The notes beneath the pieces are model-generated. The model did not search any database, was not told where the DNA came from, and saw only the letters and a list, made by a program, of their open reading frames with translations. From Xenorhabdus innexi (lineage in GTDB: Bacteria > Pseudomonadota > Gammaproteobacteria > Enterobacterales > Enterobacteriaceae), in the NCBI RefSeq assembly GCF_002632485.1, contig NZ_NIBU01000020.1:1-63107 (forward strand): a DNA stretch of 63,107 nucleotides. Direction: 5' to 3'. Below are positions 18,515 through 27,086 of this stretch, one piece after another. Numbering within the stretch: the first letter of the stretch is position 1; every line of letters begins with the position of its first letter. The translations under genes and the position numbers were made by a program.

Positions 18515-20485
18515 TTAGTACTGACGCGTATATTTCTCCACATATTGCCTGATTTTTTCGGCTGTGGCAGTAATCGTCGGGTTATCTGCAACCTGTGCTG
18601 TGCCTGTTCTCCACCAAGATTCATAATCATGAGTCATCGTTTTCGGTAACACTTTAATATCGATCAGAGTTGCACATGTCTGTTTCCGGGAATCCTGCAA
18701 AGCAGTAATCAATTGTTGTTCGTTATGCACCCGATAACTTTTACAACCGTAACTTTCTGCATTTTTAGCAAAATCCACCGGAACCAGCGCCCCATCCAAC
18801 CGGCCACTCTGTTGATTGCGATAACGATTTTCTGTCGCAAAACTGCCCATTCCCTGACTCATCTGTAAGTTATTGATGCAGCCGAATCCGGCATTATCAA
18901 ATAGCAACACAGTAATCTTGATGTTTTCCTGAATCGCTGTTTGTAATTCACTATGCAACATCATATAAGACCCGTCACCAACCATTGCGTAAACCGGCTG
19001 GCCCGGACAGGCAAGTTTTGCTCCCAGCGCTGCGGCAATTTCATATCCCATGCAGGAATAGCCATATTCAAGGTGATAAGTATCCGGCTCTTTAGGTTGC
19101 CACAGGCGTTGTAAATCCCCCGGCAGAGAACCTGCTGCACCGACAATAATGGCATTATCTTCCAGATATTGATCCATCAGCCCAAGTACACGCGTCTGCG
19201 CCAGATTCGTCTGTAATGTGTCACTGTATTCATGTAATTTCTCATCCAGATGACCCGCAATTTCAGGTCTGTCTCCGGCCTGATACCGGATAGAGAACAG
19301 CCGCGAAAGTTCCTGCTGCCAGACTGATTTAGCCTGCTCAACCTCCTGTTGCCAACCGGAATACCATCCCGTTTTTACTAATGCCTGAGTGATTGAAGAC
19401 AACCCTTCTCTGGCATCAGAAATCACAGCAACAGCATCCAGCTTGCAGGCATCAAACTCTGCCACGTTAATGGTGAGAAATTCAGCTTGCGGATTTTGAA
19501 ACAGGGATTTTGATGCTGTCGTGAAATCAGTAAAACGTGTGCCGACACCAATGATTAAATCTGCATCTTTAGCCAGCAAATTAGCTGCCAGACACCCCGT
19601 TGTCCCCATTCCTCCGCAATTCAGGGGGTGCGCAGCAACAATGGCACTTTTTCCGGCCTGTGTTTCTGCAAAGGGGATATTAAAAGTTTCGGCAAATTGG
19701 CGGAAGGCTTCGTGTGCTCCTGAATAACGGACTCCGCCCCCGCAAACCAGTAATGGTTTCTTCTTACGCTGTATCAGCTCTACGGCATCCTGAATACGGG
19801 GCTGGGAAGCAGGTCGTCGCTCAAGGTAATGCACCCGTTTGCGGAAAAAGTAATCTGGATAATGCCACACTTCTCCCTGTACATCTTGCGGCAAACAGAT
19901 AGTAACTGCACCGGTATCCGCCGGATCAGTCAATACCCGCATGGCCTGAATCATCGCAGTCATTAATTGCTCCGGTCTGGAAATACGATCCCAATAACGA
20001 GAAACAGGCCGGAAACAATCGTTAGTGCTGATAGTGCCATCCCAATACTGCTCAACCTGCTGTAAAACCGGATCTGGCTGGCGGCAGGCAAAGGTATCTC
20101 CCGGTAATAACAGCAATGGAATACGGTTGGCCGTTGCTGTGGCGGCGGCTGTTACCATATTGGCGGCTCCCGGCCCGACAGAGGAGGTAACAGCAAAAAT
20201 CTGCCGCCGCTTTTTCTGTCGGGAAAAACCGGTAGCGATATGTGCCATACCCTGCTCATTACACCCCTGATAGATTCGGAGGTGGCCGGGGTTCTGTTCC
20301 AGCGCCTGCCCCAACCCCACAACATTACCGTGACCGAATATAGTGAAAACACCACAGATAAAGGGCAATTCCTCGCCATCAACGTTAATATATTGCTGAT
20401 TGAGAAACCTGACCAAAGCCTGAGCCGTGGTCATTTTGTGTGTCTGTGGCTGTATTATCTGAGAATGTGTTGCCGATGTATTCAT
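18515..20485 (-). CDS. iolD: 3D-(3,5/4)-trihydroxycyclohexane-1,2-dione hydrolase IolD
   Basis: 656 residues. A thiamine-diphosphate enzyme that opens the inositol ring to 5-deoxy-glucuronate. Visible: N-terminal [20 protein letters not shown], the middle NAD/FAD-like domain, and the C-terminal ThDP site [20 protein letters not shown] plus [11 protein letters not shown]. It is transcribed alone, leftward, divergent from iolR; the intervening 151 bp contains a perfect palindrome. The ERIC element starts 10 bp past its stop. Confidence 0.95.
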   Translation of the reverse strand: MNTSATHSQIIQPQTHKMTTAQALVRFLNQQYINVDGEELPFICGVFTIFGHGNVVGLGQALEQNPGHLRIYQGCNEQGMAHIATGFSRQKKRRQIFAVTSSVGPGAANMVTAAATATANRIPLLLLPGDTFACRQPDPVLQQVEQYWDGTISTNDCFRPVSRYWDRISRPEQLMTAMIQAMRVLTDPADTGAVTICLPQDVQGEVWHYPDYFFRKRVHYLERRPASQPRIQDAVELIQRKKKPLLVCGGGVRYSGAHEAFRQFAETFNIPFAETQAGKSAIVAAHPLNCGGMGTTGCLAANLLAKDADLIIGVGTRFTDFTTASKSLFQNPQAEFLTINVAEFDACKLDAVAVISDAREGLSSITQALVKTGWYSGWQQEVEQAKSVWQQELSRLFSIRYQAGDRPEIAGHLDEKLHEYSDTLQTNLAQTRVLGLMDQYLEDNAIIVGAAGSLPGDLQRLWQPKEPDTYHLEYGYSCMGYEIAAALGAKLACPGQPVYAMVGDGSYMMLHSELQTAIQENIKITVLLFDNAGFGCINNLQMSQGMGSFATENRYRNQQSGRLDGALVPVDFAKNAESYGCKSYRVHNEQQLITALQDSRKQTCATLIDIKVLPKTMTHDYESWWRTGTAQVADNPTITATAEKIRQYVEKYTRQY

Positions 20486-20531
20486 GGGATAACTCCATCA
20501 ATATGAGCTGAATCACAATGCTACAGGTATA

Positions 20532-20547
20532 TGAAATATATATTTCA
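20532..20547. promoter_or_regulatory. Candidate IolR operator between iolD and iolR
   Basis: Perfect 16 bp palindrome TGAAATATATATTTCA, followed by a looser repeat of the same half-sites (TTTCAATG..., ATTGAAAT at 20560-20567). It lies in the divergent iolD/iolR promoter, and a related site precedes iolG. Binding by the RpiR-type IolR is inferred from symmetry and position. Confidence 0.55.
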
Positions 20548-20636
20548 TTTTCAATGTGAATTGAAATAGGATTTTAGTAATGTGATCAACACGCTATTTT
20601 TGTGCAATTGCAATTTATTTTATTAAGGGAAACATT

Positions 20637-21470
20637 ATGTCTGCTGCATCGAATCTGCCCGAACTACAGGAACAAATTCGCGCGCGTTATGACGAGTTAA
20701 GTAAACGCTTACAACAAGTCGCAAGGTATGTTCTGGATAATACCAATAGCGTAGCATTTGATACGGTAGCTATTATTGCAAAAGAGGCTGATGTTCCACC
20801 TTCTACTCTGATCCGCTTTGCTAATGCGTTTGACTTCAACGGATTCAATGAGATGAAACAGTTATTTCGCATGAATCTGGTAGAGGAAACCGCCAGTTAT
20901 ACCGATCGTGCCCGCCTGTTCAGAGCGCTGGATAGTGATAACCAGCAAGAGGAAGACCCACTTCATATTTTGCAGGAATTTGCCCACTCCAATGCACAGG
21001 CTATGCAGCAACTTGCCGCCCGTACTCCGGCGGAAGACTTAAATAAGGCGGTGGATTTACTGGCAAATGCTCACAATATTTATATTATCGGGCTACGCCG
21101 CTCGTTCAGTGTGGCATCATATTTTGCCTATGCCCTGAGCCATCTGGAGTGTCGTCCTATGCTGGTAGATGGTCTGGGGGGAATGTTCCGCGAACAGATG
21201 AGTATGATTGGGACGGATGATGTGGTTGTTTCCATCAGCTTTACACCCTATGCCGAAGAAACGGTGATGGTCAGTCAAAAAGCAGCACAGTCCGGAGCAA
21301 AGCAGATTGTGATTACTGACAGCCAAATCAGCCCATTGGCAAGTTTCAGCGATGTTTGTTTTGTCGTTAAGGAAGCAAAAGTTGATGCATTCCGCTCTCA
21401 ATCAGCCACATTATGTCTGGCACAATCACTGGCTGTTGCTTTAGCTTACCGGCAGGAAAATGTAAGATAG
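20637..21470 (+). CDS. iolR: RpiR-family regulator of inositol catabolism (IolR)
   Basis: 277 residues: an N-terminal RpiR helix-turn-helix (~residues 20-75: VARYVLDNTNSVAFDTVAII, VPPSTLIRFANAFDFNGFNE) and a C-terminal SIS sugar-phosphate domain (~120-250: IYIIGLRRSFSVASYFAYAL, DDVVVSISFTPYAEETV). SIS-type IolR proteins sense an inositol-pathway intermediate and repress iol genes. It is divergent from iolD, with a shared palindromic promoter region. The ribosome site AAGGGAAAC precedes the ATG. Confidence 0.88.
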   Translation: MSAASNLPELQEQIRARYDELSKRLQQVARYVLDNTNSVAFDTVAIIAKEADVPPSTLIRFANAFDFNGFNEMKQLFRMNLVEETASYTDRARLFRALDSDNQQEEDPLHILQEFAHSNAQAMQQLAARTPAEDLNKAVDLLANAHNIYIIGLRRSFSVASYFAYALSHLECRPMLVDGLGGMFREQMSMIGTDDVVVSISFTPYAEETVMVSQKAAQSGAKQIVITDSQISPLASFSDVCFVVKEAKVDAFRSQSATLCLAQSLAVALAYRQENVR

Positions 21471-21481
21471 TCGCTCTATTC

Positions 21482-21518
21482 ATTTCAGGTTGTCGGCTCA
21501 CGGGTTGCAGCCTGAAAT
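21482..21518 (+). terminator. Hairpin after iolR
   Basis: An 11 bp stem with one G-U pair: ATTTCAGGTTG / CAGCCTGAAAT, 13 bp past the iolR stop. No long U-tract follows. Confidence 0.5.
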
Positions 21519-21777
21519 ATATTGGTTAATAAAACAGAAAATACCCTTTTATCAGCAATTAATTATTTTCATCATCTTATAAGCTATGATTATTTTTTTA
21601 TTCAATTAATCGCCAATCACGTTCTGTTCATTTCATTCTTTGAGCTGATAATCAATATTTATTATGGGTTATTTCATTCTGCGGTGTTGTGACATAAATA
21701 TATTTAATGAAAATACTCAGTCATCATAAAATAAATAACGTTATCAGGCTGCCAAATTTTTCTGAAACCAAAGAAAA

Positions 21778-21836
21778 CACCGCAATAAACTGTTCAAAAA
21801 ATAACATCCAGTTTATTCCGGTGCTCTTTCTCTTAA
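21778..21836. terminator. Hairpin between iolR and hpaR
   Basis: Stem CACCGCAATAAACTG / CAGTTTATTCCGGTG (one C-C mismatch) followed on the plus strand by CTCTTTCTCTTAATT. It separates the converging iolR and hpaR transcripts. The rest of the 410 bp gap (21471-21880) is AT-rich without a gene. Confidence 0.55.
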
Positions 21837-21846
21837 TTATGGAGAT

Positions 21847-21869
21847 ATTGATTAATTAATATATTAATA
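21847..21869. promoter_or_regulatory. Second copy of the HpaR operator-like palindrome, just downstream of hpaR
   Basis: A 23 bp stretch containing the perfect palindrome ATTAATATATTAAT (21855-21868), identical at 22 of 23 positions to the site at 22652-22674 in the hpaR/hpaG promoter. It lies 11 bp beyond the hpaR stop codon. It may be an auxiliary operator or a duplication relic. Confidence 0.45.
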
Positions 21870-21880
21870 CAAATATATAT

Positions 21881-22330
21881 TTACTGTTCTTCATTTTCAT
21901 CTATATCGGTTTGAGAATGGTTTCCGATAGAAATAAGGTCATCCAGCAATGCTAGCAGCTGGGCTAATTTTTCTGAGGAAAAAGCGGCTTCAATTGCTTT
22001 ATAGCCTTCATCGACTTCTCCTTTTGCCTGCTCATACAATTCCTGACCAGCCGGAGTCAGAGAGACGTATAGCTTTCGCTGATCATTCATTGGTTTTAAA
22101 CGAAAGATAAGACCGTCACGCTCCATGCGAGTCAGAATGCCCGTCAAACTTGGGCGTAAAATACAGGTAAGGTTGGCCAAATCATGAAAATCAATCGAAC
22201 GACTGCTTGCAAGTACACGAACAATACGCCATTGCTGCTCAGTCAGATTATAACTCTTCAAGATCGGGCGGAAAAAACTCATCGAGGTTTCCCGAGCTTG
22301 AAGTAATGCTAATGTCAGGGATTCATGCAT
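21881..22330 (-). CDS. hpaR: HpaR, MarR-family repressor of the hpa cluster
   Basis: 149 residues, same length as E. coli HpaR. MarR winged helix at ~25-100: NLTEQQWRIVRVLASSRSID, LRPSLTGILTRMERDGLIFR, NDQRKLYVSLTPAG. HpaR represses the meta-cleavage operon and is relieved by 4-hydroxyphenylacetate and related aromatics. It is divergent from hpaG1, as in E. coli. Palindromic ATTAATATATTAAT sites lie both in the shared promoter and just past its stop. Confidence 0.93.
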   Translation of the reverse strand: MHESLTLALLQARETSMSFFRPILKSYNLTEQQWRIVRVLASSRSIDFHDLANLTCILRPSLTGILTRMERDGLIFRLKPMNDQRKLYVSLTPAGQELYEQAKGEVDEGYKAIEAAFSSEKLAQLLALLDDLISIGNHSQTDIDENEEQ

Positions 22331-22716
22331 AAGTAAAGGTGACTCTTAAGTTAACCACGGGCAATTCTCTATAAGTTGAACGCATGCGCTACCGATTATA
22401 GACAACATTAAAGTCGAAAAGACTAACATGCTCATAACTATCCACAAAGGAAAAAGAATTCAATATTAACAAATAAATAAAATTATTTTGCCACATAAAG
22501 TTAACAAAAAGTTAAACACAACACCAAATGACCTTATCTGAAGATATAACGGTTTGATCTTTATGTATTAAAAATAATCATGAGCAGAATGTTGTTACAG
22601 AGATCACAATTAAAATTAACAATTAACTTAACATATTGAACATCATCGCGTATTGATTTATTAATATATTAATAATTGATCTTGCGATACATCGCTCAGC
22701 TTGCAAGGAGTTGTTA
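22331..22716. promoter_or_regulatory. Divergent hpaR/hpaG promoter region
   Basis: 386 bp of AT-rich DNA holding both promoters. The one clear element is the palindrome at 22658-22675; the sequence before it (TTAACTTAACATATTGAACA) could include part of the hpaG promoter, but I cannot fix the -35 and -10 boxes. Confidence 0.5.
22652..22675. promoter_or_regulatory. Candidate HpaR operator at the hpaG promoter
   Basis: Perfect 18 bp palindrome TTATTAATATATTAATAA at 22658-22675, 42 bp before the hpaG1 start codon. E. coli HpaR represses the equivalent promoter through a perfect palindrome near the transcription start, so this is the expected counterpart. Confidence 0.7.
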
Positions 22717-23379
22717 ATGAAAGGCACCGTCTTTGCCGTTGCTCTCAACCATAACAGTCAGCTCGATTTTTGGCGTAAAGCATTTCACGAAGCGCCATAT
22801 AACACACTCCCCCAGACTCCAGTTTGGTTTATCAAACCCCGTAACACAGTGATTACTTCCGGTGATGTTATTCCCCATCCCATTGGAGAAACCGTACAAA
22901 GTGGTGCGACACTGGCACTGTTTATCGGCACAGATAAAACCGGTAAAGCAGCCCGTAAGGTTTCCGTCAAAGATGCCGACCAATACATAGCCGGTTATGC
23001 ACTGGCCAACGAAGTCAGTTTACCGGAAACTTCATTTTATCGCCCAGCCATAAAAGCAAAATGCCGGGATGGTTTTTGCCCAATCGGTCAGATGGCGGAT
23101 GTTCAGATAGCAGATGTAAAAACGATCAGTTCACTGGATATCATCACAGAAATAAACGGGCAGGAAGTTGATCGCTGGTCAACGCAGGATCTGGTGCGTT
23201 CTGCCCCAGAGCTTTTATCAGCATTAAGCGATTTTACCACCCTGAATGAAGGTGATGTCATTCTGCTGGGAACTCCTCATCAGCGGGTCACTCTTCATCC
23301 GAATGATACTGTCACAATCAGGGCTGATGGTTTCCCCATTTTACAAAACACCGTTGTATTGGCCGGAGGTCAGGCATGA
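22717..23379 (+). CDS. hpaG1: HpaG1, N-terminal subunit of homoprotocatechuate-pathway decarboxylase/isomerase
   Basis: 220 residues from the ATG at 22717 (AAGGAG 6 bp upstream; the in-frame TTG at 22711 overlaps that spacing). FAH-fold domain: VWFIKPRNTVITSGD, IAGYALANEVSLPE, KAKCRDGFCPIGQ, GDVILLGTP. E. coli HpaG is a single 429-residue chain of two such domains; here they are separate genes. It works with HpaG2 on 5-oxo-pent-3-ene-1,2,5-tricarboxylate. First gene of the operon, overlapping hpaG2 by 4 bp. Confidence 0.9.
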   Translation: MKGTVFAVALNHNSQLDFWRKAFHEAPYNTLPQTPVWFIKPRNTVITSGDVIPHPIGETVQSGATLALFIGTDKTGKAARKVSVKDADQYIAGYALANEVSLPETSFYRPAIKAKCRDGFCPIGQMADVQIADVKTISSLDIITEINGQEVDRWSTQDLVRSAPELLSALSDFTTLNEGDVILLGTPHQRVTLHPNDTVTIRADGFPILQNTVVLAGGQA

Positions 23380-24140
23380 AACACGCCAGAATTCATTATC
23401 AGGGTCAGGAGCTTCAGGTCACTGTTGATGAGCAGGAGAATATACTGCTGCCAGATGGCAGCCGAATCAGTGGGCTTGATGTGGTATGGCTTCCACCGGC
23501 CAGCGGCACACTGTTTGCGTTGGGTCTGAATTATGCCGATCATGCAACTGAGCTGGAATTTAAGCCACCGGAAGAGCCGCTGGTATTTATCAAAGCAGCC
23601 AACAGTTTCACTGGCCACCGTCAGGTTTCTGTCCGCCCTGATAATGTGGAATACATGCATTATGAAGCTGAATTAGTGGTGGTCATTGGTAAACCGGCTC
23701 ACCAAGTTTCCAGAGCCAATGCCATGGATTACGTTGCAGGCTATACCCTTTGTAATGATTACGCCATCCGTGATTATCTGGAAAATTATTACCGTCCCAA
23801 TTTGCGTGTAAAAAGCCGTGATACGTTAACGCCTATCGGCCCGTGGATCGTTGATAAAGACGATATTGCTGATCCGCATAATCTGATCCTGAGTACCTGG
23901 GTTAATGGCGAACTGCGCCAGCGTGGGACAACAGCAGATTTGATCTTCGATATTCCTTTCCTGATCGCCTATTTGAGCGATTTCATGACATTACAACCCG
24001 GAGACATGATCGCCACAGGCACACCCAAAGGTTTATCCGATGTTGTTCCCGGCGACGAAGTTATTGTGGAGATCGAAGGTATCGGACGTCTGGTAAATCA
24101 TATTGTCCACCAACAAGAATATGAGGAAAGCCTGTCATGA
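23376..24140 (+). CDS. hpaG2: HpaG2, C-terminal subunit of decarboxylase/isomerase
   Basis: 254 residues. FAH-family fold with the metal-site motifs YEAELVVVIGKPA and VAGYTLCNDYAIRDYLENYY, ending with LQPGDMIATGTPKGLSDV. It catalyses decarboxylation of the tricarboxylate to 2-hydroxy-hepta-2,4-diene-1,7-dioate (E. coli C-terminal domain function) and may also tautomerise it. The ATGA overlaps at both ends show coupling to hpaG1 and hpaE. Confidence 0.92.
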   Translation: MKHARIHYQGQELQVTVDEQENILLPDGSRISGLDVVWLPPASGTLFALGLNYADHATELEFKPPEEPLVFIKAANSFTGHRQVSVRPDNVEYMHYEAELVVVIGKPAHQVSRANAMDYVAGYTLCNDYAIRDYLENYYRPNLRVKSRDTLTPIGPWIVDKDDIADPHNLILSTWVNGELRQRGTTADLIFDIPFLIAYLSDFMTLQPGDMIATGTPKGLSDVVPGDEVIVEIEGIGRLVNHIVHQQEYEESLS

Positions 24141-25603
24141 CCACAATTAATCATTGGATCAACGGTGAAAACGTTGGCAGCAGTACCTATTTTGAAACAG
24201 TCAATCCCGCAACCGGTGCAGTATTGGCAGAAGTCGCCTCAGGTGGCAAAGAAGAAATTGATCGGGCGGTTGCTGCCGCAAAAGAGGCTTTCCCCAAATG
24301 GGCAAATATGCCAATGAAAGAGCGTGCGCGTCTGATGCGGCGTTTAGGCGAGTTAATTGACCAGAATGTACCTGAAATTGCTGCGATGGAAACCAGTGAT
24401 ACGGGGCTGCCAATCCACCAGACAAGAAATGTCCTTATCCCGCGCGCTTCCCATAATTTCGATTTTTTTGCGGAAACTTGTCAGCAGATGAACGGCCGCA
24501 CTTATCCCGTCGATGACAAAATGCTCAATTATACCCTGCTCCAGCCTGTCGGTGTCTGCGCGCTGATTTCCCCGTGGAATGTGCCGTTCATGACTGCCAC
24601 ATGGAAAGTTGCTCCCTGTCTGGCTCTGGGAAACACCGCCGTTCTGAAGATGTCTGAGCTTTCACCGCTGACAGCCAACCGTCTGGGAGAACTGGCTCTG
24701 GAAGCCGGTATTCCCGCAGGCGTGCTGAATGTGGTACAGGGATACGGCAATACTGCCGGTGATGCACTGGTAAAACACCATGATGTCCGGGCTGTTTCTT
24801 TTACCGGTGGAACTGCAACCGGCCGCCTGATTATGCAAAATGCCGGGCTGAAAAAGTACTCCATGGAACTGGGGGGCAAATCGCCGGTACTTATTTTTGA
24901 AGATGCCGATATCGAACGTGCATTAGATGCCGCGCTGTTCACGATTTTTTCCCTTAATGGTGAACGCTGTACAGCAGGTTCGCGTATTTTCATTCAGGAA
25001 AGTATCTATCCTGAATTTGTGAAGCGTTTTGCTGAACGTGCCAGCCGTCTGCGCGTCGGTGATCCGCAGGATCTTAATACACAGGTCGGCAGCCTGATCA
25101 GCCACCAGCATTGGGAAAAAGTTTCTGGCTACATCCGGCTGGGTATTGAAGAAGGGGCGACTCTGTTAACCGGTGGCCCGGATAAACCAGCAGATCTGCC
25201 TGATCATCTGAAAAATGGTCATTTCCTGCGACCAACCGTATTAGCTGATGTGGATAACAGGATGCGCGTGGCACAGGAAGAAATTTTCGGCCCGGTCGCT
25301 TGCCTGTTGCCATTCAAAAGTGAAGAAGACGGGTTACTCATGGCTAACGATGTGGAATATGGGCTGGCATCTTATATCTGGACACAGGATGTCAGTAAAG
25401 TTCTGCGGCTGGCACATGGAATTGAAGCCGGTATGGTCTTCGTCAATTCTCAGAATGTACGCGATCTGCGCCAGCCATTTGGTGGCGTGAAAGCCTCTGG
25501 TGTCGGACGGGAAGGCGGAGAATACAGCTTTGAAGTTTTTGCTGAAGTGAAAAATGTTTGTATTTCAATGGGAAATCATCCTATTCCCCGCTGGGGAATT
25601 TGA
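24137..25603 (+). CDS. hpaE: 5-carboxymethyl-2-hydroxymuconate semialdehyde dehydrogenase HpaE
   Basis: 488 residues, aldehyde dehydrogenase superfamily. Conserved SPWNVPFMTATWKVAPCLA, catalytic Glu in MELGGKSP and catalytic Cys in LNGERCTAGSR are all present. It oxidises the ring-cleavage semialdehyde made by HpaD with NAD. It overlaps hpaG2 by 4 bp; an 86 bp spacer separates it from hpaD. Confidence 0.95.
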   Translation: MTTINHWINGENVGSSTYFETVNPATGAVLAEVASGGKEEIDRAVAAAKEAFPKWANMPMKERARLMRRLGELIDQNVPEIAAMETSDTGLPIHQTRNVLIPRASHNFDFFAETCQQMNGRTYPVDDKMLNYTLLQPVGVCALISPWNVPFMTATWKVAPCLALGNTAVLKMSELSPLTANRLGELALEAGIPAGVLNVVQGYGNTAGDALVKHHDVRAVSFTGGTATGRLIMQNAGLKKYSMELGGKSPVLIFEDADIERALDAALFTIFSLNGERCTAGSRIFIQESIYPEFVKRFAERASRLRVGDPQDLNTQVGSLISHQHWEKVSGYIRLGIEEGATLLTGGPDKPADLPDHLKNGHFLRPTVLADVDNRMRVAQEEIFGPVACLLPFKSEEDGLLMANDVEYGLASYIWTQDVSKVLRLAHGIEAGMVFVNSQNVRDLRQPFGGVKASGVGREGGEYSFEVFAEVKNVCISMGNHPIPRWGI

Positions 25604-25689
25604 TTCTCCAAAGTATATCCGATGGATTTCGAACCTGAGAGACAAAGGATATTCCCGCTTTTCATCATCCTGATACAAAGTGAGGATCT

Positions 25690-26565
25690 ATGGGCAAGTT
25701 AGCGTTAGCAGCAAAAATTACACATGTACCTTCCATGTATCTGTCCGAATTGCCGGGTAAACATCATGGCTGTCGGCAGAGTGCGATTGATGGACATAAG
25801 GAGATCAGCCGCCGCTGCCGGGAGTTGGGCGTCGATACTATTATCGTCTTTGATACCCACTGGCTGGTAAACAGCGCCTATCATATTAACTGTGCAGAAC
25901 ACTTTTCCGGTATTTATACCAGTAATGAATTACCGCATTTTATCCGCGATATGAGTTATGAATATGACGGAAACCCCGAACTGGGGCGGATGATCGCAGA
26001 AGAAGCGCGTCAGATGGGAGTTCGGGCAAAGTCACATGAGATTGCCAGCCTGACGCTGGAATATGGCACATTAGTACCCATGCGCTATATGAATAGTGAC
26101 CGTCATTTTAAAGTTATTTCAATCTCTGCCTTTTGTACTGTTCATGCTTTCGAAGATAGCCGTAAGTTGGGAGAAGCCATTTTACAGGCTATTGAGAAAT
26201 ATGATGGCACAGTTGCCGTGCTGGCCAGCGGTTCGCTCTCCCATAGTTTCATTGATGATCAACGAGCCGAAGAAGGCATGAACAGCTATACCCGCGAGTT
26301 TGATGAGCAGATGGATCGCCGCGTTGTGGAACTCTGGAAAGAAGGGAAGTTCAGGGAATTCTGCGACATGCTGCCTGAATATGCTCACTACTGCCGGGGC
26401 GAAGGCAATATGCATGATACCGTCATGTTACTCGGGCTGCTTGGCTGGGATAAATATGACGGCAAAGTAGAGTTTCTCACTGAATTATTTGCCAGTTCAG
26501 GGACAGGACAGGTGAATGCAATTTTCCCATTATCAAATGCTGTTAACCAGACAATACCCGTCTGA
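25690..26565 (+). CDS. hpaD: 3,4-dihydroxyphenylacetate 2,3-dioxygenase HpaD
   Basis: 291 residues. A class III (LigB-type) extradiol dioxygenase that cleaves homoprotocatechuate with Fe(II)/O2. Metal ligands are carried by the LPGKHHGCRQ and FDTHWLVNSA stretches and by the Glu in the LTLEYGTLVPMRY region; the conserved ASGSLSHSF is near residue 190. The ribosome site is AAAGTGAGGATCT. It is coupled to hpaF 12 bp downstream. Confidence 0.95.
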   Translation: MGKLALAAKITHVPSMYLSELPGKHHGCRQSAIDGHKEISRRCRELGVDTIIVFDTHWLVNSAYHINCAEHFSGIYTSNELPHFIRDMSYEYDGNPELGRMIAEEARQMGVRAKSHEIASLTLEYGTLVPMRYMNSDRHFKVISISAFCTVHAFEDSRKLGEAILQAIEKYDGTVAVLASGSLSHSFIDDQRAEEGMNSYTREFDEQMDRRVVELWKEGKFREFCDMLPEYAHYCRGEGNMHDTVMLLGLLGWDKYDGKVEFLTELFASSGTGQVNAIFPLSNAVNQTIPV

Positions 26566-26577
26566 CAGGAGTGAACC

Positions 26578-26976
26578 ATGCCACATTTTTATGCTGAATG
26601 TACCGAAAATATCCGCAAAGAAGCCCATTTACCGGAACTGTTTGCGAAAGTGAATCAAGCGCTTGCCGATACCGGCATTTTTCCGCTGGGCGGGATCCGC
26701 AGCCGGGCTATTTGGCTGGATACGTGGCAAATGGCAGATGGAAAACAGGATTATGCTTTTGTTCATATGACGCTGAAAATCGGTGCTGGACGCAGCAAAG
26801 ACGATTGCCAGAAAGTCGGGGAGATGCTGTTTTCGCTCATAAAAACCCATTTTGCTGATCTAATGACACAGCGTTATCTTGGCCTCTCTTTTACAATGGA
26901 AGAACTTGATCCAATACTGAATTATAAATCCAATAATGTTCATAAGCTGTTTAAGACAAAAGTTAAGACATTATGA
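26578..26976 (+). CDS. hpaF: 5-carboxymethyl-2-hydroxymuconate isomerase HpaF
   Basis: 132 residues, tautomerase-type fold with catalytic Pro as residue 2 (MPHFYAECTENIR), as in E. coli HpaF (126 aa). IRSRAIWLDTWQMADGKQDY and HMTLKIGAGRS are conserved. It isomerises the HpaE product for HpaG. Confidence 0.95.
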   Translation: MPHFYAECTENIRKEAHLPELFAKVNQALADTGIFPLGGIRSRAIWLDTWQMADGKQDYAFVHMTLKIGAGRSKDDCQKVGEMLFSLIKTHFADLMTQRYLGLSFTMEELDPILNYKSNNVHKLFKTKVKTL

Positions 26977-27086
26977 GTGTCATAATTCTACGTTTATGAA
27001 ATTCTGTGTTTCTGAACCTGAAATTCAGAGTGATTGAAGTACAAAAAAAGTTGAGTTCACATTTTTGTTAAATGAAGAGGGAAACC

